Shown one piece after another: positions 1-7,830 of a DNA stretch of 64,000 bases. The DNA lies in contig NZ_DASPLO010000140.1 in NCBI RefSeq assembly GCF_035627495.1, positions 1 to 64,000 on the forward strand, in the 5' to 3' direction. Source of the DNA: Methylocaldum sp035627495 (lineage in GTDB: Bacteria > Pseudomonadota > Gammaproteobacteria > Methylococcales > Methylococcaceae). The first letter of the stretch is position 1, and every line of letters begins with the position of its first letter. A program made the position numbers and the translations under genes. The notes beneath the pieces are model-generated. The model was not told where the DNA came from and made no database searches. It saw only the letters and a program-made list of their open reading frames with translations.

Positions 1-114
1 GCGTTGGGTCAGCTGTTTGAGCAAGCCGTGCTCACCCAAAATGTCCTTGGGATCCGAATAGCCTTTGAGCAACTCGTCTAACAGGGCGTCTTGTTTGGCT
101 GTGTCACTGGTCAT
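1..114 (-). CDS. IS256-family transposase, N-terminal fragment (cut by window edge)
   Basis: The reverse complement starts at an ATG (112-114) preceded by an AAGGAGA ribosome binding site at 121-127. It encodes about 38 residues that include LLDELLKGYSDPKDILGE and then GLLKQLT. This matches the conserved N-terminus of IS256/Mutator-type DDE transposases, which catalyse cut-and-paste or copy-paste transposition. The catalytic DDE domain would lie beyond the window. The family is recognised from the motif, and whether the gene is intact is unknown. Confidence 0.75.
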   Translation of the reverse strand, partial: MTSDTAKQDALLDELLKGYSDPKDILGEHGLLKQLTQR

Positions 115-172
115 TCTTATTCTCCTTTTTGTCAGATTATATAAACCAGTTACACAGTTCTTTTTACACCCT
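1..172 (-). mobile_element. End of an IS256-family insertion sequence (partial)
   Basis: The left edge of the window holds the 5' end of an IS256-type transposase gene and, beyond it, a terminal region reading (minus strand) GAGGGTGTAAAAAGAACTGTG from about 172 inward. That resembles the terminal inverted repeats I associate with IS256 elements. The rest of the element lies outside the window, so completeness and the target duplication cannot be judged. The exact outer end, about 170-173, is inferred. Confidence 0.7.
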
Positions 173-604
173 CCCGGGACCTGCGGTCCGGTTCGTCTTC
201 GGGGCCATTACCTCGCTTAAAAATGCCGGGTCTCGTTCCTCGATCCAGCCTACCGCGCTCCAATGCACCTTGTACGCATCCTCTTGCAGACCGTAGGATG
301 CGGTGAACGAAGTGAACCGCATCGTTCGCGATTGATGCCCGTCCTGAGTCCGGTCGAAGGGCGGTTCGTACCTTACCGCATCCTACGAATTTCGCTTTAC
401 CATCCGTTACAGGAGCCTGCCTGAGTTAGAGGGGCAGACTTTTATTTCTTTCTCCCGCTCGAACCCTAACAACCAAAAACAAACAACAGTTGCCTGACCC
501 TTTACCCTTCACGTTGCGCCGACTGGAACCAACGGATCGATCGGGGATTCAAATATGGAATTTCGATCGATTTATCTCCGATGAAACGTCCGCTAGGAGG
601 CATT
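173..604. other. Gene-free stretch between the IS end and a cytochrome gene
   Basis: No convincing coding region is seen. The stretch contains one palindromic repeat element, annotated separately at 292-387. It also has purine-poor sequence near 440-530 with phrases such as CCTGACCCTTTACCCTTCAC that recur in altered form after the next gene (2245-2330), suggesting a local repeat-rich intergenic style. No clear promoter was identified. Confidence 0.5.
292..387. repeat. Intergenic palindromic repeat with 13-bp perfect arms
   Basis: CGTAGGATGCGGT at 292-304 is the exact reverse complement of ACCGCATCCTACG at 375-387. Between them lies GAACGAAGTGAACCGCATC, which repeats part of the arm. The architecture is that of a REP- or MITE-like non-coding element. 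It has no coding potential and lies about 120 bp from the IS256 end. Confidence 0.75.
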
Positions 605-2146
605 ATGCGATTCCGGAACAAGGCGATTTCAGGTAGGGCCGTCCGTCTATGGTTCGGCGGCCTGATTCTTCCCGTGGCGGTAGCCGCCGCCGCTCAAACT
701 GGCGGCAAACCGTTCGATGCCGCGGCCGAGGCGCAAACGCCGAAAGCCGCCCCCTCTGACCGACCGGAGTCGCAGAAATCCGATCATGACCGGTCCGGCG
801 TTTTTCAGGCCACCGGCGCCCAACCTGCCTCGAACGCCCTCGGCAGCCAGCCCGATCAGGGCAAGGTATTGGGTTTCGAGTTTTACCGCGATCCCCTCAA
901 TGCCAAGAAGCCCATGCAGACTTTCGAGGAGATCATGCAGGCGGACAAGGCGGCCAAAGCCAAGATCACCGCCGATCAACGGAAGTTGCTGGAAAGCCGC
1001 TACGATTTAAGTCCGAAATTCGATCCCGAGGCGAAGATGTCGCGGGGCAAGCGGGTTCCGGTGGGTCCCACCGCGCGCTTGCGCGATGGCGTGACTTGGG
1101 ACTCGCTGGCCGGGATGACGCCTGAGGATATTCGCAAAAAGGGCGTCTTCCCTTATCCCGCCCTGCCGCATCCCAAGCAAGCCACCGGCGGCCAGATCTT
1201 CCCGAAAATGCAGATCGAGATGTTCCCGCGGCTGGAGCGCTTCGATGTGGAATTCGACCTGCCAGACGCCTTCCTCCCGGAATTTCCGCCCGCCATCTTC
1301 CTGCAAAACCGGCCGGAACTCGGCGACGTATCCCGCGGCGAGGTCGTCTCGATCAACAACTTCTACCGGCTGTTTAAGGACATCCTGACCCCGGTTCAAC
1401 TCGACGGATTTCGCCTTCTGCTCACGCCGTTTCCCCAGGAGGAATTCAATCCCACCGACGACCGGAAAAGCGAACAGGCGAGCCTCGGCGTCACCTGTCT
1501 CGACTGCCACATCAACGGGCACACCACCGGGCAGTTCCACCTCAACCCGGACGACCGCCCACAGGAACGGCGCATGCGCCTCGACACGGTCAGCCTGCGC
1601 GGCATGTTCAACCAGCAGATCCACGGCTCTAAGCGGAGCCTCCGCTCGGTCGAGGACTTCACCGAATTCGAGTTCCGCACCGCCTATTTCAACGGCGATC
1701 CCATCCACGCCATGAAGAAAGGCTTCACCATTTTCGACCGGGTGCAGGTCTCGCACATGGCGCAGATGCAGAACATGTTCGACTTCCCGCCGGCGCCCAA
1801 GCTCAAGGTCGCCACGGCCCGGCTCGACCCCGCCAAGGCCACCGATGCCGAGCGCCGCGGCGAAGAAGTGTTCTTCGGCAAGGGCCAATGTGCCGCCTGC
1901 CATTTGCCCCCGACCTATCTCGACCACCAGATGCACGACCTTCACCTCGAACGGTTCGTCAACGAGGCGCCGCTGGGACCGATGAAGACTTTCACATTGC
2001 GTGGCATCAAGGACAGCCCGCCCTATATGCATGACGGGCGTTGCCTGACCCTGGAGGACACGGTGGAGTTTTTCAACCTGGTGCTGGAGCTCAAATTGAA
2101 CTCGCAGGAGAAGTCGGATTTGGCGGCGTTTATGCGGACGCTGTAA
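605..2146 (+). CDS. Di-haem cytochrome c peroxidase / MauG-family protein, exported
   Basis: The predicted product is 513 residues. I chose the ATG at 605 because a perfect AGGAGG lies at 595-600 just upstream; an in-frame ATG at 581 is less well placed. Residues 1 to about 35 form a Sec-type signal with a hydrophobic core ending in VAAAAQ. Two c-type haem motifs are visible: CLDCH at about 298-302 and CAACH at about 429-433. The C-terminal part (TLRGIKDSPPYMHDG, then a helix ending in LAAFMRTL) is typical of bacterial di-haem peroxidases and MauG relatives. The N-terminal half of about 290 residues before the first haem is longer than in ordinary CcpA and has no motif I recognise. It probably acts in the periplasm or at the cell surface, reducing peroxide or oxidising a protein substrate; which one cannot be told from sequence. 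Confidence 0.8.
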   Translation: MRFRNKAISGRAVRLWFGGLILPVAVAAAAQTGGKPFDAAAEAQTPKAAPSDRPESQKSDHDRSGVFQATGAQPASNALGSQPDQGKVLGFEFYRDPLNAKKPMQTFEEIMQADKAAKAKITADQRKLLESRYDLSPKFDPEAKMSRGKRVPVGPTARLRDGVTWDSLAGMTPEDIRKKGVFPYPALPHPKQATGGQIFPKMQIEMFPRLERFDVEFDLPDAFLPEFPPAIFLQNRPELGDVSRGEVVSINNFYRLFKDILTPVQLDGFRLLLTPFPQEEFNPTDDRKSEQASLGVTCLDCHINGHTTGQFHLNPDDRPQERRMRLDTVSLRGMFNQQIHGSKRSLRSVEDFTEFEFRTAYFNGDPIHAMKKGFTIFDRVQVSHMAQMQNMFDFPPAPKLKVATARLDPAKATDAERRGEEVFFGKGQCAACHLPPTYLDHQMHDLHLERFVNEAPLGPMKTFTLRGIKDSPPYMHDGRCLTLEDTVEFFNLVLELKLNSQEKSDLAAFMRTL

Positions 2147-2163
2147 ATCCTCGTTTTTCGCTC

Positions 2164-2215
2164 GTTCCCAATCTCCGGATTGGGAACGCCGCTCTGGAAG
2201 CTCCAGCTTCCAGAG
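2164..2215. repeat. Twin-hairpin intergenic repeat
   Basis: Two perfect palindromes lie side by side. The first, 2164-2187, has 10-bp arms GTTCCCAATC/GATTGGGAAC. The second, 2192-2215, has 11-bp arms CTCTGGAAGCT/AGCTTCCAGAG. The pair sits 17 bp after the cytochrome stop codon. It looks like a dispersed bacterial interspersed element and could also act as a transcript-end structure, although no T-run follows. Confidence 0.75.
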
Positions 2216-2250
2216 ACATCGTTTGTCCTGAAAACAAATAACAAAAGCCT

Positions 2251-2280
2251 GACCCCTTCGGACCCCTTCGGACCCCTTCG
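2251..2280. repeat. Three tandem copies of a 10-bp unit
   Basis: GACCCCTTCG is repeated exactly three times, followed by degenerate copies (GACTCCTTCATGACCCCTTCAC) to about 2310. The region is non-coding. Similar CCCTTTACCCTTC phrases occur at 495-515 on the other side of the cytochrome gene. Confidence 0.85.
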
Positions 2281-2616
2281 CAAGCCTGACTCCTTCATGA
2301 CCCCTTCACTCTGACCCCCCTTCGTTTGAGCGCTCACCGATTCGCTTTCTTGTTTTCTCCTTCACCGTTGGCTCGGGCCAACACCGCACGCCCCGAATCG
2401 GATCAAGGCTTCGGGGTTTGAGGCGGCGATTGGCTGTTGGTCCGGGCCAACAGCCGTGACATCGGCCATTCTTGCGGCACGATTTTTAAGTTATTGAATA
2501 TAAATAATAAATCTGATTTGGCACGGAAAATTCAATATCCGGAGTACGGTGCGAAACAACGCTTCGCCCTGAACTGAAGAGCCTTAAACAACACACCATC
2601 CTTTAGGAGTACGATC
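2281..2616. other. Gene-free leader region before a small secreted protein
   Basis: No gene is seen. An AT-rich patch at about 2488-2520 (TTATTGAATATAAATAATAAATC) is a plausible promoter region for the following small gene, but no confident -35/-10 pair can be assigned. An imperfect repeat, GGCTCGGGCCAACACCG and GGTCCGGGCCAACAGCCG, occurs at about 2370-2455. Confidence 0.4.
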
Positions 2617-2934
2617 ATGCAAACGAAAATCGCCAAGAACCTGACTGTTTTCACCTTCACCTCCGCCATGGCTTTGCTGTCCGGGGTGCAGAGCGCCAGC
2701 GCCAACTTCAGCACCCCGTCCGTGGTACAGGTTGCAGGCGGCCTGATAATCGAAAACGCTCCCAACGCCACCAAGGAGGAAGATCATGTGGCCGGCGGCG
2801 TGATACTGGAGCGGGAAAAAAGCCCGAGCAGTGCGCGGGATGGTGATGGACACATCGCGGGCGGCATGGTGCTTGAAAATGCCCCCAACACCGCCAAGGA
2901 CGCGGATAACATCGTCGCCATTATCGTTCAGTAA
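2617..2934 (+). CDS. Small exported protein with three internal repeats, unknown function
   Basis: The predicted product is 105 residues, starting at an ATG preceded by TAGGAG at 2604-2609. Residues 1 to about 29 look like a signal peptide (hydrophobic TVFTFTSAMALLSGVQS, then ASA before the mature part). The mature part is three imperfect repeats: VAGGLIIENAPNATKEEDH, VAGGVILEREKSPSSARDGDGH and IAGGMVLENAPNTAKDADN. Each begins with a hydrophobic V/I-A-G-G turn and ends acidic. There are no cysteines and no known enzyme motif. I do not recognise the family. A surface, matrix or precursor-peptide role is possible but unproven. Confidence 0.65.
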   Translation: MQTKIAKNLTVFTFTSAMALLSGVQSASANFSTPSVVQVAGGLIIENAPNATKEEDHVAGGVILEREKSPSSARDGDGHIAGGMVLENAPNTAKDADNIVAIIVQ

Positions 2935-3218
2935 GATCGGACAGGGGCAGGTGGCGGCGGTGAGTTCCGCGGCCGCCTGTCCCGTTACCGCCACCGAAAG
3001 GTGAACACATCGGCCGTCACGGATTCCACACCGACGCTTCGACCGCTCCACGCCGGTTCGCGGGACCGGACCGTCACCTCCGCCTCAAGAGCTGTCAGCA
3101 GCCGTCGGGCGGCTTCCCCGCAAGAGTTCCATCAAAGCATCCATAACCGGGCACGTTGTCCCTGGATTCCTCAACTGAATGCAAATGCCATTATTTGATC
3201 AAAATTCGGCATCATTGA

Positions 3219-4133
3219 TCATGGATCGGTCTCCGAGCTGATGCCGAAACCCGCCCTGTGGAGGGCGGCAAGCAGCGTTGCCCGCTCGGCCTCCGGAAGA
3301 GGCCATAGAGGCGGCCGCGGCGCGCGCCACGCGGGATCGCCCGTCTGTGCGGCGCGAATTGCCTTGAACGCGGGTACGAAAGGGTAGCGCAAGACGATGT
3401 CCAGAAATGAGCGGATTCGCGCCTCGTCGTCCGGGCTTACGTCCGGCTTGAGCAACGCGGCGACGAGGTCTGGAAAGAGGTTCGCGACGCCGCAGATCGT
3501 TCCGGCCCCGCCGGCGCGCATCAGCCGCGGCAGGTGCGGCTCGTGGCCAGCCAGGATCGAGAGTTGCGGCACGCGTTTCAGCAGCTCGGCGGTATGCTCG
3601 AAATCGCCGCCGCTGTCCTTCACGCCCGCGATGATGTCGGGATAGGCGGCTGACAGCCGGGCGACGACCTCCGGCCGGATCGGCACGGCCGAGATCTGCG
3701 GGATGTGGTACAGATAGACGCGGAGACGCGCATCGTCCACCGTATCGATCAAGCTCGCGTAGTAACGGAACACCGCCTCGTCGGTCAAACCTTTCCAGAA
3801 GAACGGCGGCAGGACCAGACATCGCGGACAGCCGGACTGCAATGCATGCCGCGTCAGCGCCACGGCGTCGGGGAGCGCGGCGGCTCCGCTGGCGGCGAGC
3901 AAGCGTTCCGGCGCGATGCCCGACGCCAGCAGCGCGTTAAGACCCTCGGAGCGCTCGGCGACCGAGAAGGAGGGGCCTTCGCCTGTCGTGCCGAACGGCA
4001 CCACACCGTCGACACCCGTCGCGAGCAGTACCCGCGCATGCGCGGCGAGCCTCGCGTGGTCGACGCCGCCGTCCTGATCGAGCGGCGTCAGTGTCGCGCA
4101 CCAAAGTCCGCGTATGGGAGCGGGTTCCGTCAT
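3219..4133 (-). CDS. Dihydrodipicolinate synthase / N-acetylneuraminate lyase family aldolase
   Basis: The predicted product is 304 residues, a single TIM-barrel typical of the DapA family (about 290-300 residues). The start is supported by AGGAGGA just upstream on the minus strand. Visible family features are GTTGE at about 48-52, a Tyr in YLYHIP (about 142) and the Schiff-base lysine in AGVKDSGG (about K172). The family condenses or cleaves pyruvate with aldehydes. The gene stands alone, not with lysine-synthesis genes, so it may be a sugar-acid or other aldolase rather than the housekeeping DapA. The exact substrate cannot be assigned. Confidence 0.8.
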   Translation of the reverse strand: MTEPAPIRGLWCATLTPLDQDGGVDHARLAAHARVLLATGVDGVVPFGTTGEGPSFSVAERSEGLNALLASGIAPERLLAASGAAALPDAVALTRHALQSGCPRCLVLPPFFWKGLTDEAVFRYYASLIDTVDDARLRVYLYHIPQISAVPIRPEVVARLSAAYPDIIAGVKDSGGDFEHTAELLKRVPQLSILAGHEPHLPRLMRAGGAGTICGVANLFPDLVAALLKPDVSPDDEARIRSFLDIVLRYPFVPAFKAIRAAQTGDPAWRAPRPPLWPLPEAERATLLAALHRAGFGISSETDP

Positions 4134-4412
4134 GGCGAAGTCCTCCTCAGAATCCTAGTGGGGCACCCATGGCCGCTGTATCTCGATCGACGTGCATGGC
4201 ATTTTGCTTCGGGCTGGCGACTCATCGACGCAAGCGGCGAGCAGGCACCGGGCAAGGTTACCCAGGAAGCGCGGGGAAATCCATGAGCGCCGCGCCAGCG
4301 GAGCCATCGGAGAGCTTCCCGGAAAGGAAAATGGATCTGCGCGGATTCCGGTTGTACTCAGACTACGCGTTCGATCGTTTTGGACAATCATGCATTTTTT
4401 GAGGCAAAACCC

Positions 4413-4784
4413 ATGAGCGAGAATGAGGGAAAGATTACCGTCTATTACGACGGCGCCTGCCCGCGCTGTGTCCGGGAACGCCGTCGCTACGAGTGGCTGG
4501 CGGGGAAAAGCCGTGAGAAGGTCCGTTGGTTCGACATCACGGGACACGAGGAGAAACTCCGCGACGCCGGCATCGATCCCCATAAGGCCCTGACCGAACT
4601 GCATGTCCGCGACGAGACTGGGCGGATCGTGTCCGAGCTGGATGCGTATATCCTGTTGCTGAAGAGAATCCCGCTTCTAAGACCCTTGGCCTGGCTCATC
4701 GGATTGCCGGTGATCCGTCCGCTATTGGCTCGTCTCTATCACGGAATGGTCACCCGGCGTCTAAGAGCGAGTGGACGGCTATAG
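4413..4784 (+). CDS. DCC-family (DUF393) thiol-disulfide oxidoreductase-like protein
   Basis: The predicted product is 123 residues from the ATG at 4413, with GAGG at 4401-4404 as ribosome binding site. An ATG at 4380 is also in frame but lacks a good site. Near the N-terminus is VYYDGACPRC, the DxxCxxC-type motif that defines the DCC family, followed by a thioredoxin-like segment and a hydrophobic C-terminal region with a proline-rich hairpin. The biochemical role of the family is poorly known. The neighbours do not suggest a pathway. Confidence 0.75.
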   Translation: MSENEGKITVYYDGACPRCVRERRRYEWLAGKSREKVRWFDITGHEEKLRDAGIDPHKALTELHVRDETGRIVSELDAYILLLKRIPLLRPLAWLIGLPVIRPLLARLYHGMVTRRLRASGRL

Positions 4785-4872
4785 TGAGCCGGTCGGGCTG
4801 CCATAGCGAGCGTGACCATGACTATTAAGAATGTGATTTACCGGATTAATCTGCAAATCGCCGCTGGATTAT

Positions 4873-5313
4873 CTATTGTTGCCCCGGACTCAGATTGAAG
4901 GTTAAGGGCTCAACGAATGAGAAATATCCCGTTGCGTTCTGAATCAATAATTTAGAAAAGCCTGCCGTATTCTCTTCGACCGCGAATACTTCAATGGCAC
5001 CGGTATTGTTCTGGAGGCCGAGGTTTGATACGTCGAGGATTTGTTGCTGGTATCCCTCAAGGGTGACGTTGTTGCAATTACGTTCAGGACTCTGACTCGC
5101 TCGTACGCAGACCTGGTATGTGGTCGTCGTCTCCGTATCGTTGCTTAGCACGAGGGACGACGTCATGCCGTTTACATTGGAAAACACAACCGGGTAATAG
5201 TCATACGCTTCGAGAGAAATGATATCGGTGATGCCAGGTCTGGCACCTAAGACTATCAAGATGAGGGAGGCGAGCACCGTGGCTAACAATCCTCCGACGA
5301 TACGCTTGTTCAT
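4873..5313 (-). CDS. Exported protein of unknown function
   Basis: The predicted product is 146 residues from the ATG at 5313, which has GGAGGGA upstream on the minus strand. Residues 1 to about 25 are a strong signal or anchor segment (VGGLLATVLASLILIVLGA). The mature part is rich in N, T, S and V, with two cysteines (YQVCVRASQSPERNC) and an Ig-like or beta-sandwich look. No family is recognised. It lies about 200 bp downstream of, and on the same strand as, the protease at 5512-7407, so the two could be expressed together. Confidence 0.6.
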   Translation of the reverse strand: MNKRIVGGLLATVLASLILIVLGARPGITDIISLEAYDYYPVVFSNVNGMTSSLVLSNDTETTTTYQVCVRASQSPERNCNNVTLEGYQQQILDVSNLGLQNNTGAIEVFAVEENTAGFSKLLIQNATGYFSFVEPLTFNLSPGQQ

Positions 5314-5511
5314 ACACAATCCCTCCATAGCTGTTTCTTCGTAAAGCACTTTGTCTCAGCTGAAAGTTCGAACTCACTGGGCTTTCCGGTTCCCTCTCCG
5401 GGCAAGCTGCAACAGTCGTGTTCGGCTGAGAATCTTTATCATGGCCCTGCGGATCGATTCGTCGGGCTGTAATCGTTTGACGCTTACGGAAGCTTGTCTT
5501 TTGCATCACCT

Positions 5512-7407
5512 TCAATTTCCCAGACAACGGTTTCCGTAGGGATTCGCAATGGCTGCGTCGGCTTGGATAAAGCCACATCCGCTCGCGAAATCGAATCCGG
5601 TATCAAAATCCGGGGTGAACGGGTCATCCATGTCGATGGCCGTATTTGCCATGGCGGTATAAATATCCCAGGGCGACAATGACGGATCGGCTTGCAGCAT
5701 CAACGCCGCGACTGCCGCGGCATGAGGCGCTGCCGCCGAGGTGCCGGGAAAGTTCGGAGCGCCGTCGGGTTCTGTATCCTGCCCCCCGAAGAAGCTTGTG
5801 TTGATGTCATCGGGTGCCACAATCAGGGGCTGAAAGCGGAATTCCGGGCTCGCCTTCCGGTTTCCGGCCGTATCGAACAAGATCGGCGTGCCGCCCGCCG
5901 AAGAGAACTCCCTCAACACGTGCGGAGTATGGTAAGGGGCGGCCCCGACCGCTGCGGCGCCTGCCGCATTGGCATGGCCGATAACGGTACTGCTGTGGGT
6001 ATTAAACTGATCGATCGTTCCGTCCCAGAGGACATATTTCATCAGTCCGGGATTAATCACTTCCGGATTGGGCCCGGGGCAATTTGTGATTTGTACGTTA
6101 AAACCGGAAGTCCCCGATTCGGGAAGGTTAAAAAACCTCAAAATTTCTTTGGGATCTGAACCGATATTAATGTCCTTGGTTTCTGCAACGAGCGTTCCGG
6201 CTTCGTCGTACAGCAAGACATCAATGTCGTTGGGCGCCCCGGGCGGTCCGCTGACCGAGAAAAAAGGCGCGTCCCATTGAAAAGACATCGTAAGCCCGCT
6301 ACCCGGGGGCACGGTGATATGCTGGAAAACGTTGATGTCAGGTCCCGGGTCAAAATCGTGCGCCTCGCAAATAAATCCTCCACCTTCGTCTATGAGGGTC
6401 CCGCTCGGCCTAAAAGGCGCTTCGTAGGACGAGCGGTTTTCATTGCCTGCCGAAGAAAAGTACGCGACTCCCTTGGCAACGGCTTCGTCAATAGCCTGAG
6501 CGCTGTGTCCGTCCTGGAACATGGGCTCGTCGAAGTAACCAACGTCATCCACGATGATCTTGGCTCCGGCGTTGGCTAAAACGATGACGGCATCGGCAAA
6601 TTTGAACTGATCCTCGCCGTCCGTGTGGAATAGAATCTGGGCACCCGGCGCCACATCATGGATGATCTGCATCATGGCGCGGCCTTCGTCAGTGGTCGGA
6701 ACGGTGCCCGGCGGGCAGAGGTCGTCGTCCTTCAGTACCGTGATTCCGGACGGTAAATCGCCGCTTGCGATGTCATTCTCCGCACCGCCTAAGCAGTTGT
6801 AACTGTTGGAAAGGACGCCGATGGCAATGCCGTTGCCGTCGACCCCGAAGCTCATGCGCGCCGTATTCGATCGCATCGCCGCGTCGCCCTGGCTGTCGAC
6901 CGATCCCGAGCGTTTTATCGGGGGATAGGCAGGTCGGACGAATTGCAGGCCGGGAACTGCTTCCAGCTGTCCGATGGCCGGTATGGGGAGCCATCCCGAC
7001 ACGACTCTGCCGGATACCGTAACATCCTTCATTCCGAGTTTTTCGAGGCCGGCTCGCAACACGCCCGAGTCATTCGATGCGACGGCATATATGGCGACAT
7101 AGTTGCCACGAACCTGCACCATCTCGGTCCGAGGCTGAAATGTTTCGGGCTTTGCATGCGTGTTTGCCGCGCGTCCCTGGAAGGCTCGGTATTCGTTATG
7201 GAGCTTGCTTAGGGTCTGGCCCACCTTGGCCGATACCGAACCCTTGGGGGCTTGCATTTGGTTTGCGGCGCCTTCTCCGACATTTTGGAGCTGGACCAGT
7301 TTGGGCGATGTTTCGTTCTTGGCCTCGGGCGCTTGGCTTGTTGAAAAAGCCGAAAACGAAGGCAATAAAAGACAAGAGATAAGGCTTGTAGCTTTCATCA
7401 TTTCCAT
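5512..7407 (-). CDS. Subtilisin-like (S8 family) exported protease, catalytic site unusual
   Basis: The predicted product is 631 residues with a signal peptide at 1-24. A peptidase S8-like core runs from about 188 to 631. The serine motif PGTSAAAPHAA is intact (S557 by my count). The region that normally carries HGTHVAG reads TDEGRAMMQIIHDVAPGAQ, with Glu241 where the catalytic His is expected, and the region that normally carries the Asp reads IGVLSNSYN, with Asn201. A VDDVG motif follows at about 286-290 and SSAGNEN at about 318-324 (the oxyanion Asn region). It therefore belongs to a divergent S8 branch with sedolisin-like features, and may have altered or lost activity. The mature protein is predicted to be secreted. 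Confidence 0.8.
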   Translation of the reverse strand: MEMMKATSLISCLLLPSFSAFSTSQAPEAKNETSPKLVQLQNVGEGAANQMQAPKGSVSAKVGQTLSKLHNEYRAFQGRAANTHAKPETFQPRTEMVQVRGNYVAIYAVASNDSGVLRAGLEKLGMKDVTVSGRVVSGWLPIPAIGQLEAVPGLQFVRPAYPPIKRSGSVDSQGDAAMRSNTARMSFGVDGNGIAIGVLSNSYNCLGGAENDIASGDLPSGITVLKDDDLCPPGTVPTTDEGRAMMQIIHDVAPGAQILFHTDGEDQFKFADAVIVLANAGAKIIVDDVGYFDEPMFQDGHSAQAIDEAVAKGVAYFSSAGNENRSSYEAPFRPSGTLIDEGGGFICEAHDFDPGPDINVFQHITVPPGSGLTMSFQWDAPFFSVSGPPGAPNDIDVLLYDEAGTLVAETKDINIGSDPKEILRFFNLPESGTSGFNVQITNCPGPNPEVINPGLMKYVLWDGTIDQFNTHSSTVIGHANAAGAAAVGAAPYHTPHVLREFSSAGGTPILFDTAGNRKASPEFRFQPLIVAPDDINTSFFGGQDTEPDGAPNFPGTSAAAPHAAAVAALMLQADPSLSPWDIYTAMANTAIDMDDPFTPDFDTGFDFASGCGFIQADAAIANPYGNRCLGN

Positions 7408-7830
7408 GATCGATCACCGTCTTGGTTGCTCTAACGATATTGTTTTCAGACCGGATGCGCGTCTCGTAACCCGCCGTTCCGACTAAATGACGAGCATCGA
7501 GCTGCGGTACGTACCCGATCCCTCTCCTGTAATCGATCGTGAGCTTATCCCTATAGCTGCAGTGACGGCTGCCGTTTCTTCGATGCTCCGCACGGCGTAC
7601 TTGCTTAATGAATGAGACTTATCGTCAGGAAGGGGGTTGCGCGGGGCGTCGCCTAAACTCAAGAAGTCGGCGATGGAGTAGGAATGGCGCGGGATCGAGA
7701 TTTTATTTTTTACGATTGAGAGTCGTGGCGCGGTTTCCCAACACAATCCTCTGCAAAATACGTAGCAATGAACGGACCGTGCAGCGGTCGAAGAAGAGAG
7801 CTCATTGTTAACGTGTCCTTGGATTGGAAG
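7408..7830. other. Divergent intergenic region
   Basis: This region lies between the minus-strand protease and the plus-strand amidohydrolase. No convincing gene or RNA is seen. Short open frames here lack ribosome binding sites and protein-like composition. It must contain promoters for both flanking genes, but I could not pick out confident boxes. Confidence 0.4.

Noticed and set aside
1007..2032. Long open frame on the minus strand opposite the cytochrome gene
   Set aside because: It is the reverse shadow of a well-supported gene in high-GC DNA and encodes no recognisable protein.
2251..2280. Possible CRISPR-like repeat
   Set aside because: The units are 10 bp and directly adjacent with no spacers, so this is a simple tandem repeat.
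7483..7746. 87-codon minus-strand frame upstream of the protease
   Set aside because: No ribosome binding site and no family resemblance; it lies in the likely divergent promoter region.
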